A DNA stretch of 64,000 nt from Anaerofustis stercorihominis DSM 17244 (GTDB taxonomy: Bacteria; Bacillota; Clostridia; Eubacteriales; Anaerofustaceae): NCBI RefSeq assembly GCF_000154825.1, contig NZ_DS560019.1, positions 972,501-1,036,500 on the forward strand, written 5' to 3'. The position numbers and the translations under genes were made by a program. Each line of letters opens with the position of its first letter. The first letter of the stretch is position 1. Of the stretch, positions 1-10,706 are shown in pieces. The notes beneath the pieces are model-generated. The model made no database searches, was not told where the DNA came from, and was given only the letters and a program-made list of their open reading frames with translations.

Positions 1-2632
<2,632 letters not shown>

Positions 2633-2715
2633 AAAGATATAGGTACTTGTGGTTTAGAATCTTATGCAATTTATAATTATCTCTTAATGAAGAGTTAAAA
2701 ATAAAATAGTTTAAA

Positions 2716-2833
2716 TCCTCGTGATGATAGCGACGGTGTAACACCTGTAAACATACCGAACACAGAAGTTAAGCCCGTCCACGCCTATGGTACTTGTCTG
2801 GAGACGGACTGGGAGAGCGGGTAGTCGCGGGGT
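2716..2833 (+). rRNA. rrf: 5S ribosomal RNA
   Basis: Typical 5S rRNA about 85 bases after the 23S. The 5' CCTCGTGATGATAGCG strand and the 3' AGCGGGTAGTCGCGGGG strand form the closing helix, and the conserved CCGAACACAGAAGTTAAGC loop lies at about 2757-2775. It is followed directly by a T tract. No tRNA gene follows it, so the operon appears to end here. Ends are accurate to a few bases. Confidence 0.92.
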
Positions 2834-2852
2834 TTTTTTTATGCTTTTGTCA

Positions 2853-2886
2853 GCAGTCGCTCTAATAAAGCGGCTGCCTTTTTTAT
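2853..2886 (+). terminator. rRNA operon terminator
   Basis: GCAGTCGC (2853-2860) pairs with GCGGCTGC (2870-2877), an 8-bp stem with one G-U pair and a 9-base loop, followed by CTTTTTT. The T tract directly after the 5S at 2833-2840 may act as a first stop. The following 2888-3089 is very AT-rich and holds no gene or RNA I can identify. Confidence 0.85.
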
Positions 2887-3089
2887 TTTTCTTTATTGTT
2901 GGTTTTTAAATGGAGTATTTTGTTTGTGTTACTAATTTTTTTCGTTCTGATTTATTAAATCTATTTTTTTATTTCTGTTGTTATTTTTTCTAGTTTGATG
3001 CATATATTGTTATGTATAACAAATATGATTTGATAAAACTGGGTATTTTTAAATTTAATAATTACTTTATTATTTTTTAATTGTTTTCC

Positions 3090-3120
3090 TTGTTTTAACT
3101 TTGTCGATTTATGGTATAAT
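3090..3120 (+). promoter_or_regulatory. Candidate sigma-A promoter of the L,D-transpeptidase gene
   Basis: A perfect -10 TATAAT lies at 3115-3120. The best -35 is TTGTTT at 3090-3095 with a long 19-base spacer. It lies about 60 bases before the start codon and is the only good -10 box in the 5S-CDS gap. The -35 assignment is weak. Confidence 0.5.
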
Positions 3121-3183
3121 AAATCGAATATTTTTTAAATCTTATACTTAAATAATATTTAATCTATTTACAAGGTATTATTT

Positions 3184-4713
3184 ATGAAAATTATAAAAAA
3201 CCATCGAATACTTTTTATCGCAATAATACTTTTGATTGCTCTTATATTTTATATGTGTGCAAACAAAAATTATGAATCAAAAATTTTTCCTATGGGAACT
3301 AAGATAAATAATATTGATTGTTCCGGACTTACCGTAAATAAAGCGGAGAAAAAATTAACTAAGGAGTGGAATAAAAAGTCTTTTATTATTTTTGAGAGTA
3401 ATGCAAAAGATACAAAAACAATCCCTTTGATTTGGGATATAAAAGGAATTAAAAGTAATAATGAGAAATTGTCCAAAGATATACTAAAACATAATTTAAC
3501 TAATAATAAAGAAACTAAGGTATTGGCAGAATTATCCGGTTTAGGTATTACTTATGATATTAAGGATAAGCTTAACTCGGAACTGCATCCTAGTTTACTT
3601 AAATCTTTTTTAAGGAAAATACATATCATAAGCAATAATATTAGTGTATATATGGAAGTTAAAAAAGTTGATAAAACATTTGATAATCAATTTAATGACT
3701 TAAAAATATTTAAAGAATCGGATGATACAATAATCACTAAAAATGCATATATTGATTTGAATAGTGATAATTTTGATATTGTTAAAGAGGTTTATGGAAA
3801 TAATATAGATAAAGAATTGGTAAAAAGTACGATCTTAGATAACATATCTAAAGGCGAATTTAATTTGTATTATTCTAAAAAAGAATTTTATGATAATCCG
3901 GAAGTTATCTCCACAAATAAATTACTTTTAGAAGAGCAGGAATATCTGAAAAATCTAGAGTTTCCTGAAATAACTTATAAAATATATGGTAATACGGTAA
4001 AAATTAAAAAACAACAAATTTTGAAGATGTATGGTATTACACAAAAGAGTTTAAGTAAAAAAATAAATATTGATGATTTAAAAGTAAATAAGAAAGCCGT
4101 AGAACAATATGTACATAAGTTAACAGAGAAGTATGATACTGCATGGTCAGACCATGAATTTAATTCTACCAAGCAAGGTAAGATCACGGTGAGCGGCGGA
4201 GATTATGGGTATTTTATAGATGAAGATGAAGAAACTTCAAAATTGATTTCTATATTAAAGAAAAAGAAAAGTGTTGTCAGAACACCTATATATTCTCAAA
4301 AAGGATATAAAAATGCCAATGATATAGGAGATACTTATGTAGAAATCGATTTGACATATCAAACATTATGGCTTTATAAAGACGGTGAAATGGTTACAAG
4401 TAGTCCTATTGTTACCGGCAGTGTTGCATCAGGTTTTGCTACACCTCCGGGAGTATACATCCTTAAATATAAAACTATGCATACTACTCTTAAAGGAAAG
4501 AATGCCGATGGTACCGACTATGAAAGTCCCGTTACATATTGGATGCCTTTTAACGGAGGAATAGGTATGCATGATGCTACTTGGAGAAGTACCTTTGGGG
4601 GAAGTATATATTTAAGCGGCGGAAGTCACGGATGTGTTAATATGCCTTATGAGAAAGCGGGAATAGTGTATAGGAATATAACAGCAGGATTTCCTATCGT
4701 AGTACATTATTAA
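3184..4713 (+). CDS. L,D-transpeptidase (YkuD domain) with N-terminal peptidoglycan-binding-type region
   Basis: Membrane-anchored cell-wall enzyme of 509 aa that would make 3-3 peptide crosslinks in peptidoglycan or attach proteins to it. A positively charged start and one hydrophobic segment (about residues 8-26) form the anchor or signal. Residues about 30-370 form a long extracytoplasmic region of the kind found before clostridial YkuD domains. The YkuD domain fills the last ~130 residues: it begins near YVEIDLTYQTLWLYKDGE, has the conserved Gly-Met-His (GIGMHDATW), and ends with the catalytic SHGCVNMP motif with Cys near residue 484. The upstream ribosome binding site is weak. The gene stands alone between a promoter and a terminator. 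Confidence 0.9.
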   Translation: MKIIKNHRILFIAIILLIALIFYMCANKNYESKIFPMGTKINNIDCSGLTVNKAEKKLTKEWNKKSFIIFESNAKDTKTIPLIWDIKGIKSNNEKLSKDILKHNLTNNKETKVLAELSGLGITYDIKDKLNSELHPSLLKSFLRKIHIISNNISVYMEVKKVDKTFDNQFNDLKIFKESDDTIITKNAYIDLNSDNFDIVKEVYGNNIDKELVKSTILDNISKGEFNLYYSKKEFYDNPEVISTNKLLLEEQEYLKNLEFPEITYKIYGNTVKIKKQQILKMYGITQKSLSKKINIDDLKVNKKAVEQYVHKLTEKYDTAWSDHEFNSTKQGKITVSGGDYGYFIDEDEETSKLISILKKKKSVVRTPIYSQKGYKNANDIGDTYVEIDLTYQTLWLYKDGEMVTSSPIVTGSVASGFATPPGVYILKYKTMHTTLKGKNADGTDYESPVTYWMPFNGGIGMHDATWRSTFGGSIYLSGGSHGCVNMPYEKAGIVYRNITAGFPIVVHY

Positions 4714-4728
4714 ATATATTATAAAACT

Positions 4729-4773
4729 AAAATCGATATATAATTAATTGATAATTTTATATCGATTTTTTAT
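4729..4773 (+). terminator. Intrinsic terminator after the L,D-transpeptidase gene
   Basis: AAAATCGATATA (4729-4740) pairs with TATATCGATTTT (4758-4769), a 12-bp stem continuing into a T tract. The following 4774-4883 is AT-rich and holds nothing recognised. Confidence 0.85.
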
Positions 4774-4883
4774 ATGTTCTGGTATCTTTTTATTTATTTT
4801 TATAAGAAAACGAAAATAAAATACTCTATTTTTCTTTTCTTTGATTACTTATTAAAAAGTTTAAATAAATTTTTAATAAACAC

Positions 4884-4912
4884 TTGAAAACGTATAGCAT
4901 TTTGCATATAAT
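4884..4912 (+). promoter_or_regulatory. Strong sigma-A promoter of the putative large ncRNA
   Basis: TTGAAA (4884-4889), a 17-base spacer and perfect TATAAT (4907-4912). Transcription should start near 4919. No open reading frame with a ribosome binding site follows before the terminator at 5731-5764. Confidence 0.75.
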
Positions 4913-4918
4913 ATAAAT

Positions 4919-5764
4919 ATAGAAAACGTTAACAAGTCATGAAGGTCATGACAGCAACTAAAAGTTATTTGAAAAATAAAAAGTTGCATTTAATTTTATT
5001 TATATATTTCGATACTGTAAAGGAAGTAAAGAAATAATGGTTAAATAGATTTATTTAATATTTATTTATGATACCTGAAAAAAGCACTTAGAAATAATTA
5101 AGAGTAAAGATGTATAAGTTCATCGAAATTAAGAAAGGAAAAGTGGAAATTTAGGTATATGGAAAATATTAAAACTATATTTATTCAGAAGTATAGAAAT
5201 CTAAAAGACTTAAATAAATTAAATATTGTGTAACGTTTAGGCTGAAAATCCAAAATGTATGGAGAAGAAAAAATAAAATGTTGAAATAAACATTATAAAA
5301 AATCTTTTCAAAATAAAGTACATGAAGGATTAATATAAGCGGATACATAGGAGGTAATATAAAAGGCACTAATAAAAAAGAGATTTGTAACAGGGCGGTA
5401 AGTGCGGGAGGCACAAAATAATTAATTATATATATGGAGACGAGTAAATCTCCAAAGAAGTAAGATTAAAAAATAGTTAATCGGAAGAATAGTTGGTTGT
5501 AAGAAAAATAAAACCTGTTATAAAAGAAAAATAGGATAGTAGTTAAATAAAAATTTATGCAATTGGGTAGTAAGTCGGAGGTGAAGATCGTAAAAGTAAC
5601 CGAAGACCGAAGATATTGTAAGTAAAATGTTGGAATGTAGATAAAAAAACTACTATAAAATGCCAGATTATATTACGAAACTTGTTGAAGCTTATGAACG
5701 AGTGTTAAGTTACAGCTTAATACAAATCGAAAGAGGAACCGGAATAAACCGGTTCTTCTTTTTT
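4919..5764 (+). ncRNA. Putative large structured non-coding RNA, about 845 nt, family unknown
   Basis: This stretch is bounded by a near-consensus promoter and a strong terminator but encodes no plausible protein in either direction. The + strand is strikingly purine-rich (A much above G, few C), typical of an RNA with A-rich loops. Local helices are visible: 4936-4941/4947-4952; 4954-4959/4981-4986 enclosing a TTATTT-GAA-AAATAA hairpin; 5071-5076/5153-5158 enclosing 5085-5089/5141-5145 and 5109-5112/5121-5124; 5366-5370/5401-5405; 5435-5440/5449-5454; 5464-5469/5477-5482; 5636-5639/5650-5653. A possible domain-closing pairing joins 4924-4931 with 5231-5238. It is not RNase P RNA, tmRNA, SRP RNA or a group II intron by their conserved cores. 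It could belong to the large ornate families (ROOL, GOLLD, OLE and similar) or be new; I cannot decide by eye. Confidence 0.6.
5731..5764 (+). terminator. Strong intrinsic terminator of the putative ncRNA
   Basis: AAGAGGAACCGG (5731-5742) pairs with CCGGTTCTTCTT (5749-5760), 12 bp with one G-U pair and a 6-base loop, running into TTTT. It is among the strongest terminators in the window although no gene lies upstream of it for about 1 kb. Confidence 0.92.
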
Positions 5765-5821
5765 ATTAAACATCATAGTGGTTATAGGTTACATGATAAT
5801 AAGTAATTTTATAAAAATAAC

Positions 5822-5850
5822 TTTACAAGTAACCTGATTAGGTATATAAT
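5822..5850 (+). promoter_or_regulatory. Sigma-A promoter of the c-di-GMP riboswitch transcript
   Basis: TTTACA (5822-5827), 17-base spacer and TATAAT (5845-5850). Predicted start near 5857, about ten bases before the riboswitch aptamer, so the leader is essentially the riboswitch. Confidence 0.78.
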
Positions 5851-5865
5851 TAATATACAATTAAA

Positions 5866-5934
5866 TATGGGCAAAACTGTGGAAACACAGTGACGCAAAA
5901 CTATAGGGCCTGTAAAATGGCAGCCAGTTGCATT
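5866..5934 (+). promoter_or_regulatory. Cyclic-di-GMP-I (GEMM) riboswitch
   Basis: The aptamer matches the GEMM-I core in order: GGGCAAA (5869-5875), a P1b hairpin ACTGTG-GAAA-CACAGT with its GNRA tetraloop, GACGCAAA (5892-5899), GGGCCT (5906-5911) and GGCAGCC (5919-5925) followed by the closing GTTGC. The middle G of the GGG is retained; the family variant that senses 3',3'-cGAMP carries A there, so c-di-GMP is the likely ligand. No T tract lies between aptamer and gene. TCTTAC (5952-5957) can pair with GTAAGA (5986-5981), covering part of the ribosome binding site, which suggests control of translation initiation. The direction of the switch cannot be read. Confidence 0.93.
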
Positions 5935-5989
5935 CAGTTCTAATAGAATTGTCTTACTAATTGAATTAATTTTGAATGAGGTAAGAAAA

Positions 5990-7210
5990 ATGATTAGCAA
6001 GAATGACAAATGTTTAAAAAGTAAAAAAAGTATTGCGTTACTTCTGATTTTATTATTAATAGGTTTTGCTGTTGTATTTCCTAATTTTATGGGTAACAGC
6101 AAAGTAAGTGAAAATGTATCTATTGAAGATAATAAAACACCATTAGCATCAGGAGAAAATACAAGTAAGAGTACCTATGCCAATAATGGTTCAACATCTG
6201 ATATGAACGTTGAATTTGTTAATAATAATGCTGTGGCAACATTGAATTCTGTAGGCAGAGTTTCTTTTAATAGCACTCTAAATACTGTAAAATCAGTATC
6301 TACTGAAAATAATAATGTTGTTAATCCTAATGTTATCGGTAACGATGTTATTGTACCTTCTGATTTAAATGAGGAAGAAGTACAACCTGAACAACCTTCT
6401 GACTCTGAACAAGAAGCAGTAGTACCATCCGAACCTGAACAACCGGAACTATCAGACAAAGAAGAAACACAACAACCTGAAGAACCTTCTAAACCTGCTT
6501 TGACAGCAAAAGACGGAATTGAATGGTTAGAAAAACAACTTAATACTAAAGGATCTGATTTGTATAATTATTTCCATGGCGGCAAAGGCGATACGTTTAA
6601 TGGATCATTGGATTCAAACGGATATAATTTTGCACCAAATGAAAACGAAGCTTTATTAAAAGAATTTGGTTTAGATAATATGGATAGTATTACATATAGG
6701 ATCTGGAAGGACAAATCAAACGGTCAATACAATATTTTCTGGGCAGACTGCGGAATCAAAAATAACGGTAACGGTGATTCTATCGAAAGTACTGTAACAA
6801 AATATAATACTAAGGATAAAGTATATATTGAAGGAACAGCTACAGTTACAGTTAAAAATGACGGTAAAGATAATTTATGTACTATAGACGGTTCCAGTTT
6901 TAAAGAAAAAGAAGCAACAAAAGAAGAAAAAGATATTAAATCTGTTAAAACTGTAAAAACTATAGGACAAGAAAATATCAATGAAGAAAAAACAGCTATA
7001 GAAAATGAAAAGAAAGCTGACACTGAACAAGTTACAAATGAAAATAATATTTCTGATAAAGAAGTAACGGAAGTTGAAAGTGTTAACGAAGACGCAAAAG
7101 TATCAGTTGAAAATGATACTGAAGAAACTATGACAGAAGAAACATCTGAACAAATAGAAAATGTTGTAGAAAACCAAAATGCTGATTTAGTTATTGCAGA
7201 AATGGAATAA
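5990..7210 (+). CDS. c-di-GMP-riboswitch-controlled secreted acidic protein, function unknown
   Basis: Predicted 406-aa exported or membrane-anchored protein. The start is ATG at 5990, seven bases after GAGGT; an in-frame TTG at 5972 lies upstream of that site and is rejected. A Lys-rich N-terminus precedes one hydrophobic segment (about residues 13-31). A Ser/Asn-rich stretch follows, then a Glu/Pro/Gln-rich linker (about 120-165, repeated EPEQP/QPEEP units). A compact globular region comes next (about 165-305; WLEKQL, YRIWKD, FWADCG) with two cysteines that could pair. The last ~100 residues are a highly acidic, Glu-rich low-complexity tail. No LPXTG sorting motif or known domain is seen. 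Control by the upstream c-di-GMP switch suggests a role in surface adhesion, biofilm or motility choice; that is inference. Confidence 0.8.
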   Translation: MISKNDKCLKSKKSIALLLILLLIGFAVVFPNFMGNSKVSENVSIEDNKTPLASGENTSKSTYANNGSTSDMNVEFVNNNAVATLNSVGRVSFNSTLNTVKSVSTENNNVVNPNVIGNDVIVPSDLNEEEVQPEQPSDSEQEAVVPSEPEQPELSDKEETQQPEEPSKPALTAKDGIEWLEKQLNTKGSDLYNYFHGGKGDTFNGSLDSNGYNFAPNENEALLKEFGLDNMDSITYRIWKDKSNGQYNIFWADCGIKNNGNGDSIESTVTKYNTKDKVYIEGTATVTVKNDGKDNLCTIDGSSFKEKEATKEEKDIKSVKTVKTIGQENINEEKTAIENEKKADTEQVTNENNISDKEVTEVESVNEDAKVSVENDTEETMTEETSEQIENVVENQNADLVIAEME

Positions 7211-7218
7211 CCAAAATG

Positions 7219-7249
7219 AAAAGGCTTGGATTATATCCGGCCTTTTTTT
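7219..7249 (+). terminator. Intrinsic terminator
   Basis: AAAAGGC (7219-7225) pairs with GCCTTTT (7240-7246) and runs into TTTTTTT. It closes the riboswitch-controlled transcript. Confidence 0.82.
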
Positions 7250-7343
7250 GTTATAATACTTTTAAAGTAAAAAATAAAATTATAATTTTATATAATAAAT
7301 ATGATACAATATAAATAATAAATTTTGCTTTTGGGAGGAAATA

Positions 7344-8378
7344 ATGAAAGCACTTGTATTAGAAGACAAAGAAAAAGTTGTTTATAAGGATGTTCCGAAA
7401 CCGGAATGTCCAAAAGATGGTATCCTTTTAAAAATTGATGTAGTGGGACTTTGCGGTTCTGATGTAAGGACATATTCTTCAGGCGTAAACGGTCTTGATT
7501 TTCCATTTATTTTAGGTCATGAGAATATTGGAATAATCGAAGAAATTGGAGAAGACGTAGAAGGTTACAAAGTTGGGGAAAGAGTTATTGTAAATCCTGT
7601 AATTCCATGCGGAAATTGTTATTACTGCGAAAAAGGTATGCAGAATTTATGCAGTACAAGACTTACATATGGGCATCACTTGCATGGAGGATTTGCGGAG
7701 TATATGTTGATACCTGGAATAGGTGTTCAAAGAGGACAAATACTTAAAATCCCGGAAGGTGTTAAAAGTGAAGATATGGTCGTTGTTGAGTTATTATCAA
7801 GCGTAGTTAATTCACAGGAGCTTGTTAATGTTACTCTTGGGGATACCGTTGTAATAATCGGTGCGGGACCTTTAGGCTGTCTTCATAGCGAAATCGCAAG
7901 ACTTAGAGGTGCTAAGAATATAATAATGGCGAACAGAAGCGAAGCAAGGCTTGAAAAAAGTAAGCCTTTCAGCGGCACTCATTTTGTAAATACATCTAAA
8001 GAAGATCTAAAAGAAAAAGTAATGGAAATCACCGATGGTATGGGAGCGGATGTCGTTATAAATGCTACTCCTGCATCAAAAACAATAGAAGACGGTATAC
8101 ATTTATTAAGAAAACAAGGAAAGCTTCTTATATTCGGAGGACTTCCAAAAGATAATCCAAATATTAATTTAGACGGAAACCTTCTTCATTACAGTGAAAT
8201 ACAAGTAATAGGTGGATTTTCCACTACGCCGGATAGTTTTAGAAAAGCTTTTGAAGTCGTTGCTAAAGGTATGATAAATGCCGAGCTTGTTTCTCACATC
8301 CTTCCGTTAAAGGATATGGAAAAAGGTGTAAAAATGCTTAAAAGCGGGGAAGCTTTAAAAGTCGTATTAAAACCATAA
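7344..8378 (+). CDS. Zinc-dependent medium-chain alcohol/polyol dehydrogenase
   Basis: 344-aa medium-chain dehydrogenase oxidising an alcohol or sugar alcohol with NAD(P)+, probably cytoplasmic. The catalytic-zinc motifs are GLCGSD near residue 36 and GHENIG near 59; the structural-zinc cluster is CGNCYYCEKGMQNLC near 90-105. The Rossmann segment is VVIIGAGPLGC near 170. Length is normal for the sorbitol/threonine dehydrogenase branch. ATG follows GGGAGG at good spacing. Its neighbours do not reveal the substrate. Confidence 0.88.
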   Translation: MKALVLEDKEKVVYKDVPKPECPKDGILLKIDVVGLCGSDVRTYSSGVNGLDFPFILGHENIGIIEEIGEDVEGYKVGERVIVNPVIPCGNCYYCEKGMQNLCSTRLTYGHHLHGGFAEYMLIPGIGVQRGQILKIPEGVKSEDMVVVELLSSVVNSQELVNVTLGDTVVIIGAGPLGCLHSEIARLRGAKNIIMANRSEARLEKSKPFSGTHFVNTSKEDLKEKVMEITDGMGADVVINATPASKTIEDGIHLLRKQGKLLIFGGLPKDNPNINLDGNLLHYSEIQVIGGFSTTPDSFRKAFEVVAKGMINAELVSHILPLKDMEKGVKMLKSGEALKVVLKP

Positions 8379-8380
8379 TA

Positions 8381-8404
8381 AAAAAGACCTTTTGGTCTTT
8401 TTTA
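8381..8404. terminator. Bidirectional terminator
   Basis: AAAAAGACC (8381-8389) pairs with GGTCTTTTT (8394-8402) with a TTTT loop, flanked by A and T tracts. It serves the dehydrogenase on + and yyaC on -. Confidence 0.88.
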
Positions 8405-8421
8405 TTTGATATATATTAAGT

Positions 8422-8976
8422 TCATTGCAGCACAGCCGAACTTACGCAGTAAGGAGAATCACTTAAAGCGATAAAAATAGAATTTGCAACGACTTTTGCC
8501 ATTTCGTAGATATTGTTTAGCCTAAGTGTTGTAAGAGAATTTATTGCATCTTTTTCATTGTTGCTTACGACCAGTGTAAGTGAAATATCACCGCTTAGCG
8601 GTAATTTCTTCCCAAGGGCACTTCCCGGGAAAATTCCTTCATTGAGTAAAATGATATCTCCTATATTTCCTTTGCCCGAAATCATTGAATCTATTACGAA
8701 TATAGGTTTGTCGGGATATTTGTTTTTTATTTCATCTAAAGTTTCTTTTATGTTTAGTGCATGTATAGGCTCTTTTATAGTTCCGTAGACAGGATTTTTT
8801 ATATAATTATAACTTGTAAGCAAACTTCCTACTAAAGGCGCAAATGCGTCTCCTATACATTTATCGGTACCTATTAAAAGTAAAACACAATCTTTTTTTA
8901 TATTCTTTTTTATTTCGTAAGACAGTTTATTTATAATGTCTTCATCTAAATAATTAAAAATTTCTTGTTTATCCAC
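8422..8976 (-). CDS. yyaC: YyaC family protein (DUF1256), germination-protease-like
   Basis: 184-aa protein of the YyaC family, related in fold to the spore germination protease GPR and found in endospore formers. Characteristic segments are LLLIGTDKCIGDAFAPLVG (about residues 30-50), an IFVIDSMI strand with conserved Asp (near 93), and GDIILLNEGIFPGSALGKKLP (near 107-127). The start is GTG at 8976, seven bases after GGAGA; an ATG two bases upstream is out of frame. It lies divergent from nothing and shares a terminator with the convergent dehydrogenase. The substrate of the family is not established. It is one of several sporulation-associated genes here. Confidence 0.85.
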   Translation of the reverse strand: MDKQEIFNYLDEDIINKLSYEIKKNIKKDCVLLLIGTDKCIGDAFAPLVGSLLTSYNYIKNPVYGTIKEPIHALNIKETLDEIKNKYPDKPIFVIDSMISGKGNIGDIILLNEGIFPGSALGKKLPLSGDISLTLVVSNNEKDAINSLTTLRLNNIYEMAKVVANSIFIALSDSPYCVSSAVLQ

Positions 8977-9073
8977 ATTTACTCTCCATAAAAAATATAC
9001 ATTAATTATATTAATTAGTGTATAAACAATATGTAGATATTTGTATAAAATAAAAGTTTTAAATATTGTAGTA

Positions 9074-9778
9074 TCAATGGATATCGTCTAAATTGTTCTT
9101 TATTGCAGTAAACATTCTTTCATCTACCATTGGGATTTGTTTTTTCAAATATTTCATCAGTTCTTTCATTTCTTCTCGTTTTGTAAATCCGTCTGCGGGA
9201 CATCCGCTTTTTATAACTGGTATATTTTCTGTTTTAACCGCATGTATTATATCCTTTTCTTTTGCATATAATAGAGGTCTTATAGAGTATACTCCGGTCC
9301 TGTCTAAATATGTTACGGGCTTGAATGTATGGATTCTTCCTTCATAAAATAAACTTAAAAGAAAAGACTCAATGAAATCATCTCTATGATGTCCGTATGC
9401 AATTTTATTGCTCCCTATAGATAGTGCAGTTTCATTTAAAGCAGCTCTCTTCATTTTAGAACATAATGAGCATGGATTTTTTTCTTTTCTTTCATCGAAT
9501 ACTATTTTTGCGATATCAGTCTTTACTATTTTTAAAGGGATATCTAAATCACTGCAAAATACTCTTAGCTTTTCAAAGTCCATATTGTCAAAACCTACAT
9601 CTATGCTTATTGCAGTCAGCTTGAATTTTACAGGAGAAAAGTACATAAAAGTCCTTAATGCCTTTAAAAGTATCATGCTGTCTTTTCCACCTGAAACCGC
9701 TACACATATATGTTCGTTTTCATTTATCATATTGTAATCCTGTACTGCTTTTCTTAAACATCCTAACGTTTTTCTCAT
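9074..9778 (-). CDS. PP-loop ATPase of the TtcA/TilS family, tRNA 2-thiocytidine biosynthesis-like
   Basis: 234-aa cytoplasmic ATP-pyrophosphatase resembling TtcA, which thiolates cytidine 32 of some tRNAs with an Fe-S cluster. The PP-loop is SGGKDSM near residue 30. The central CSLCSKMKR (about 101-109) is the CxxC of TtcA-type enzymes, followed by YGHHRDDFIES and a further Cys in IKSGCPADG (near 193). It is shorter than E. coli TtcA, as many clostridial members are. It starts 23 bases after the amidase gene and is probably co-transcribed with it. Confidence 0.82.
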   Translation of the reverse strand: MRKTLGCLRKAVQDYNMINENEHICVAVSGGKDSMILLKALRTFMYFSPVKFKLTAISIDVGFDNMDFEKLRVFCSDLDIPLKIVKTDIAKIVFDERKEKNPCSLCSKMKRAALNETALSIGSNKIAYGHHRDDFIESFLLSLFYEGRIHTFKPVTYLDRTGVYSIRPLLYAKEKDIIHAVKTENIPVIKSGCPADGFTKREEMKELMKYLKKQIPMVDERMFTAIKNNLDDIH

Positions 9779-9801
9779 AATTACTGTATTCCTTGATTTA
9801 T

Positions 9802-10644
9802 TTAAAAATATTTATTTACACTTTTAACTATTTTATTTACTAGTTTATCTTGATTTTCTTCATTTTTTATTTGTTCTACTTCATTTTTATTGGATAAAAA
9901 ACCGCATTCAATAAGTACGCCTGGGTAGTTTGCCATTCTGAGGACTCTAAAATTATTGTCTTTTACAGCATTTCTTTTACTTCCCACCAATGGGGTAATA
10001 TAATCAAGTTTATTCATTTGGTCATTTAATATATTTGCAAATTTAATACTTTTTTTTGCGACTTCACAAGGTGATTTATCTTTGACGATTACACTGCTTC
10101 TGCCTTTTGATGTTTTTATTTTAGCTGCGTCTAAATAGTATACCGTCGTGATCCCGTTTTCCATAACTTCTTTTATAAAAGGATACTTGTGTCCATTCTC
10201 TTCAATATATATATCCTGATTATCGAGGTTAGCTTTATATGAAGAATAATAAATTGTATAGCCGCTTTTGTTATTTACAGTTCCTGTCGAGTCATGATGA
10301 ATACTTATGAATAAGTCCGGCTTTATCCTGTTTGTTATTTTTGTTCTTTTGGTAAGGGATACTTCTTTTTCATCTTTTCCCGGTTCTCTTGTGAATTTTA
10401 CTTTGTATCCTTCTTTTTTCAGTGCTTCGGCTAACTTTAATGTAACACTGTCATTCAGAGTATATTCAAATGTTTTCTCTTTGTCTATACCTGTCGCTCC
10501 TTTATCTGCTGATAACTTTCCTCCGTGTCCGGGATCCAAGAGAATTGTATATCTGCTTTTAGGAGAAAAATTTATAAGTAAAAGAATTACCAGTATAGAC
10601 GTTATTATTATAAAAAATTTTTTCTTTTTTTTATATCTTTTCAT
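9802..10644 (-). CDS. N-acetylmuramoyl-L-alanine amidase (Amidase_3)
   Basis: 280-aa exported zinc amidase that cleaves the lactyl-peptide bond in peptidoglycan. A Lys-rich N-terminus and one hydrophobic segment (about 10-27) act as signal-anchor. The Amidase_3 domain starts at ILLDPGHGG (zinc His), has the conserved Glu in the TFEYTLN strand, SIHHDST (zinc His) and the closing LIECGFLSN with catalytic Glu near residue 246. CwlD of spore cortex synthesis is a domain relative, but nothing here proves that role. First gene of a two-gene minus-strand unit with the PP-loop gene. Confidence 0.87.
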   Translation of the reverse strand: MKRYKKKKKFFIIITSILVILLLINFSPKSRYTILLDPGHGGKLSADKGATGIDKEKTFEYTLNDSVTLKLAEALKKEGYKVKFTREPGKDEKEVSLTKRTKITNRIKPDLFISIHHDSTGTVNNKSGYTIYYSSYKANLDNQDIYIEENGHKYPFIKEVMENGITTVYYLDAAKIKTSKGRSSVIVKDKSPCEVAKKSIKFANILNDQMNKLDYITPLVGSKRNAVKDNNFRVLRMANYPGVLIECGFLSNKNEVEQIKNEENQDKLVNKIVKSVNKYF

Positions 10645-10663
10645 GATTTTATCTTACCTCATA

Positions 10664-10698
10664 ATAAACCCACAAAATGTTATATTTTGTGGGTTTAT
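10664..10698 (-). terminator. Intrinsic terminator of the coiled-coil membrane protein gene
   Basis: A perfect 15-bp stem: ATAAACCCACAAAAT (10664-10678) with ATTTTGTGGGTTTAT (10684-10698), loop of five. It separates the coiled-coil gene from the amidase unit on the minus strand. The T tract is short. Confidence 0.75.
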
Positions 10699-10706
10699 AT
10701 AATGGT

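Noticed and set aside
2834-3183. tRNA cluster after the 5S
   Set aside because: Read for cloverleaf features and none found; only a terminator and AT-rich DNA.
5181-5414. 77-codon hydrophobic minus-strand frame
   Set aside because: An artefact of the purine-rich opposite strand (T-rich codons give Leu/Ile/Phe); no ribosome binding site or promoter, and it lies inside the putative ncRNA.
4919-5764. Group II intron, RNase P RNA or tmRNA
   Set aside because: No domain V, no P4 core and no tag-reading frame or tRNA-like ends are visible.
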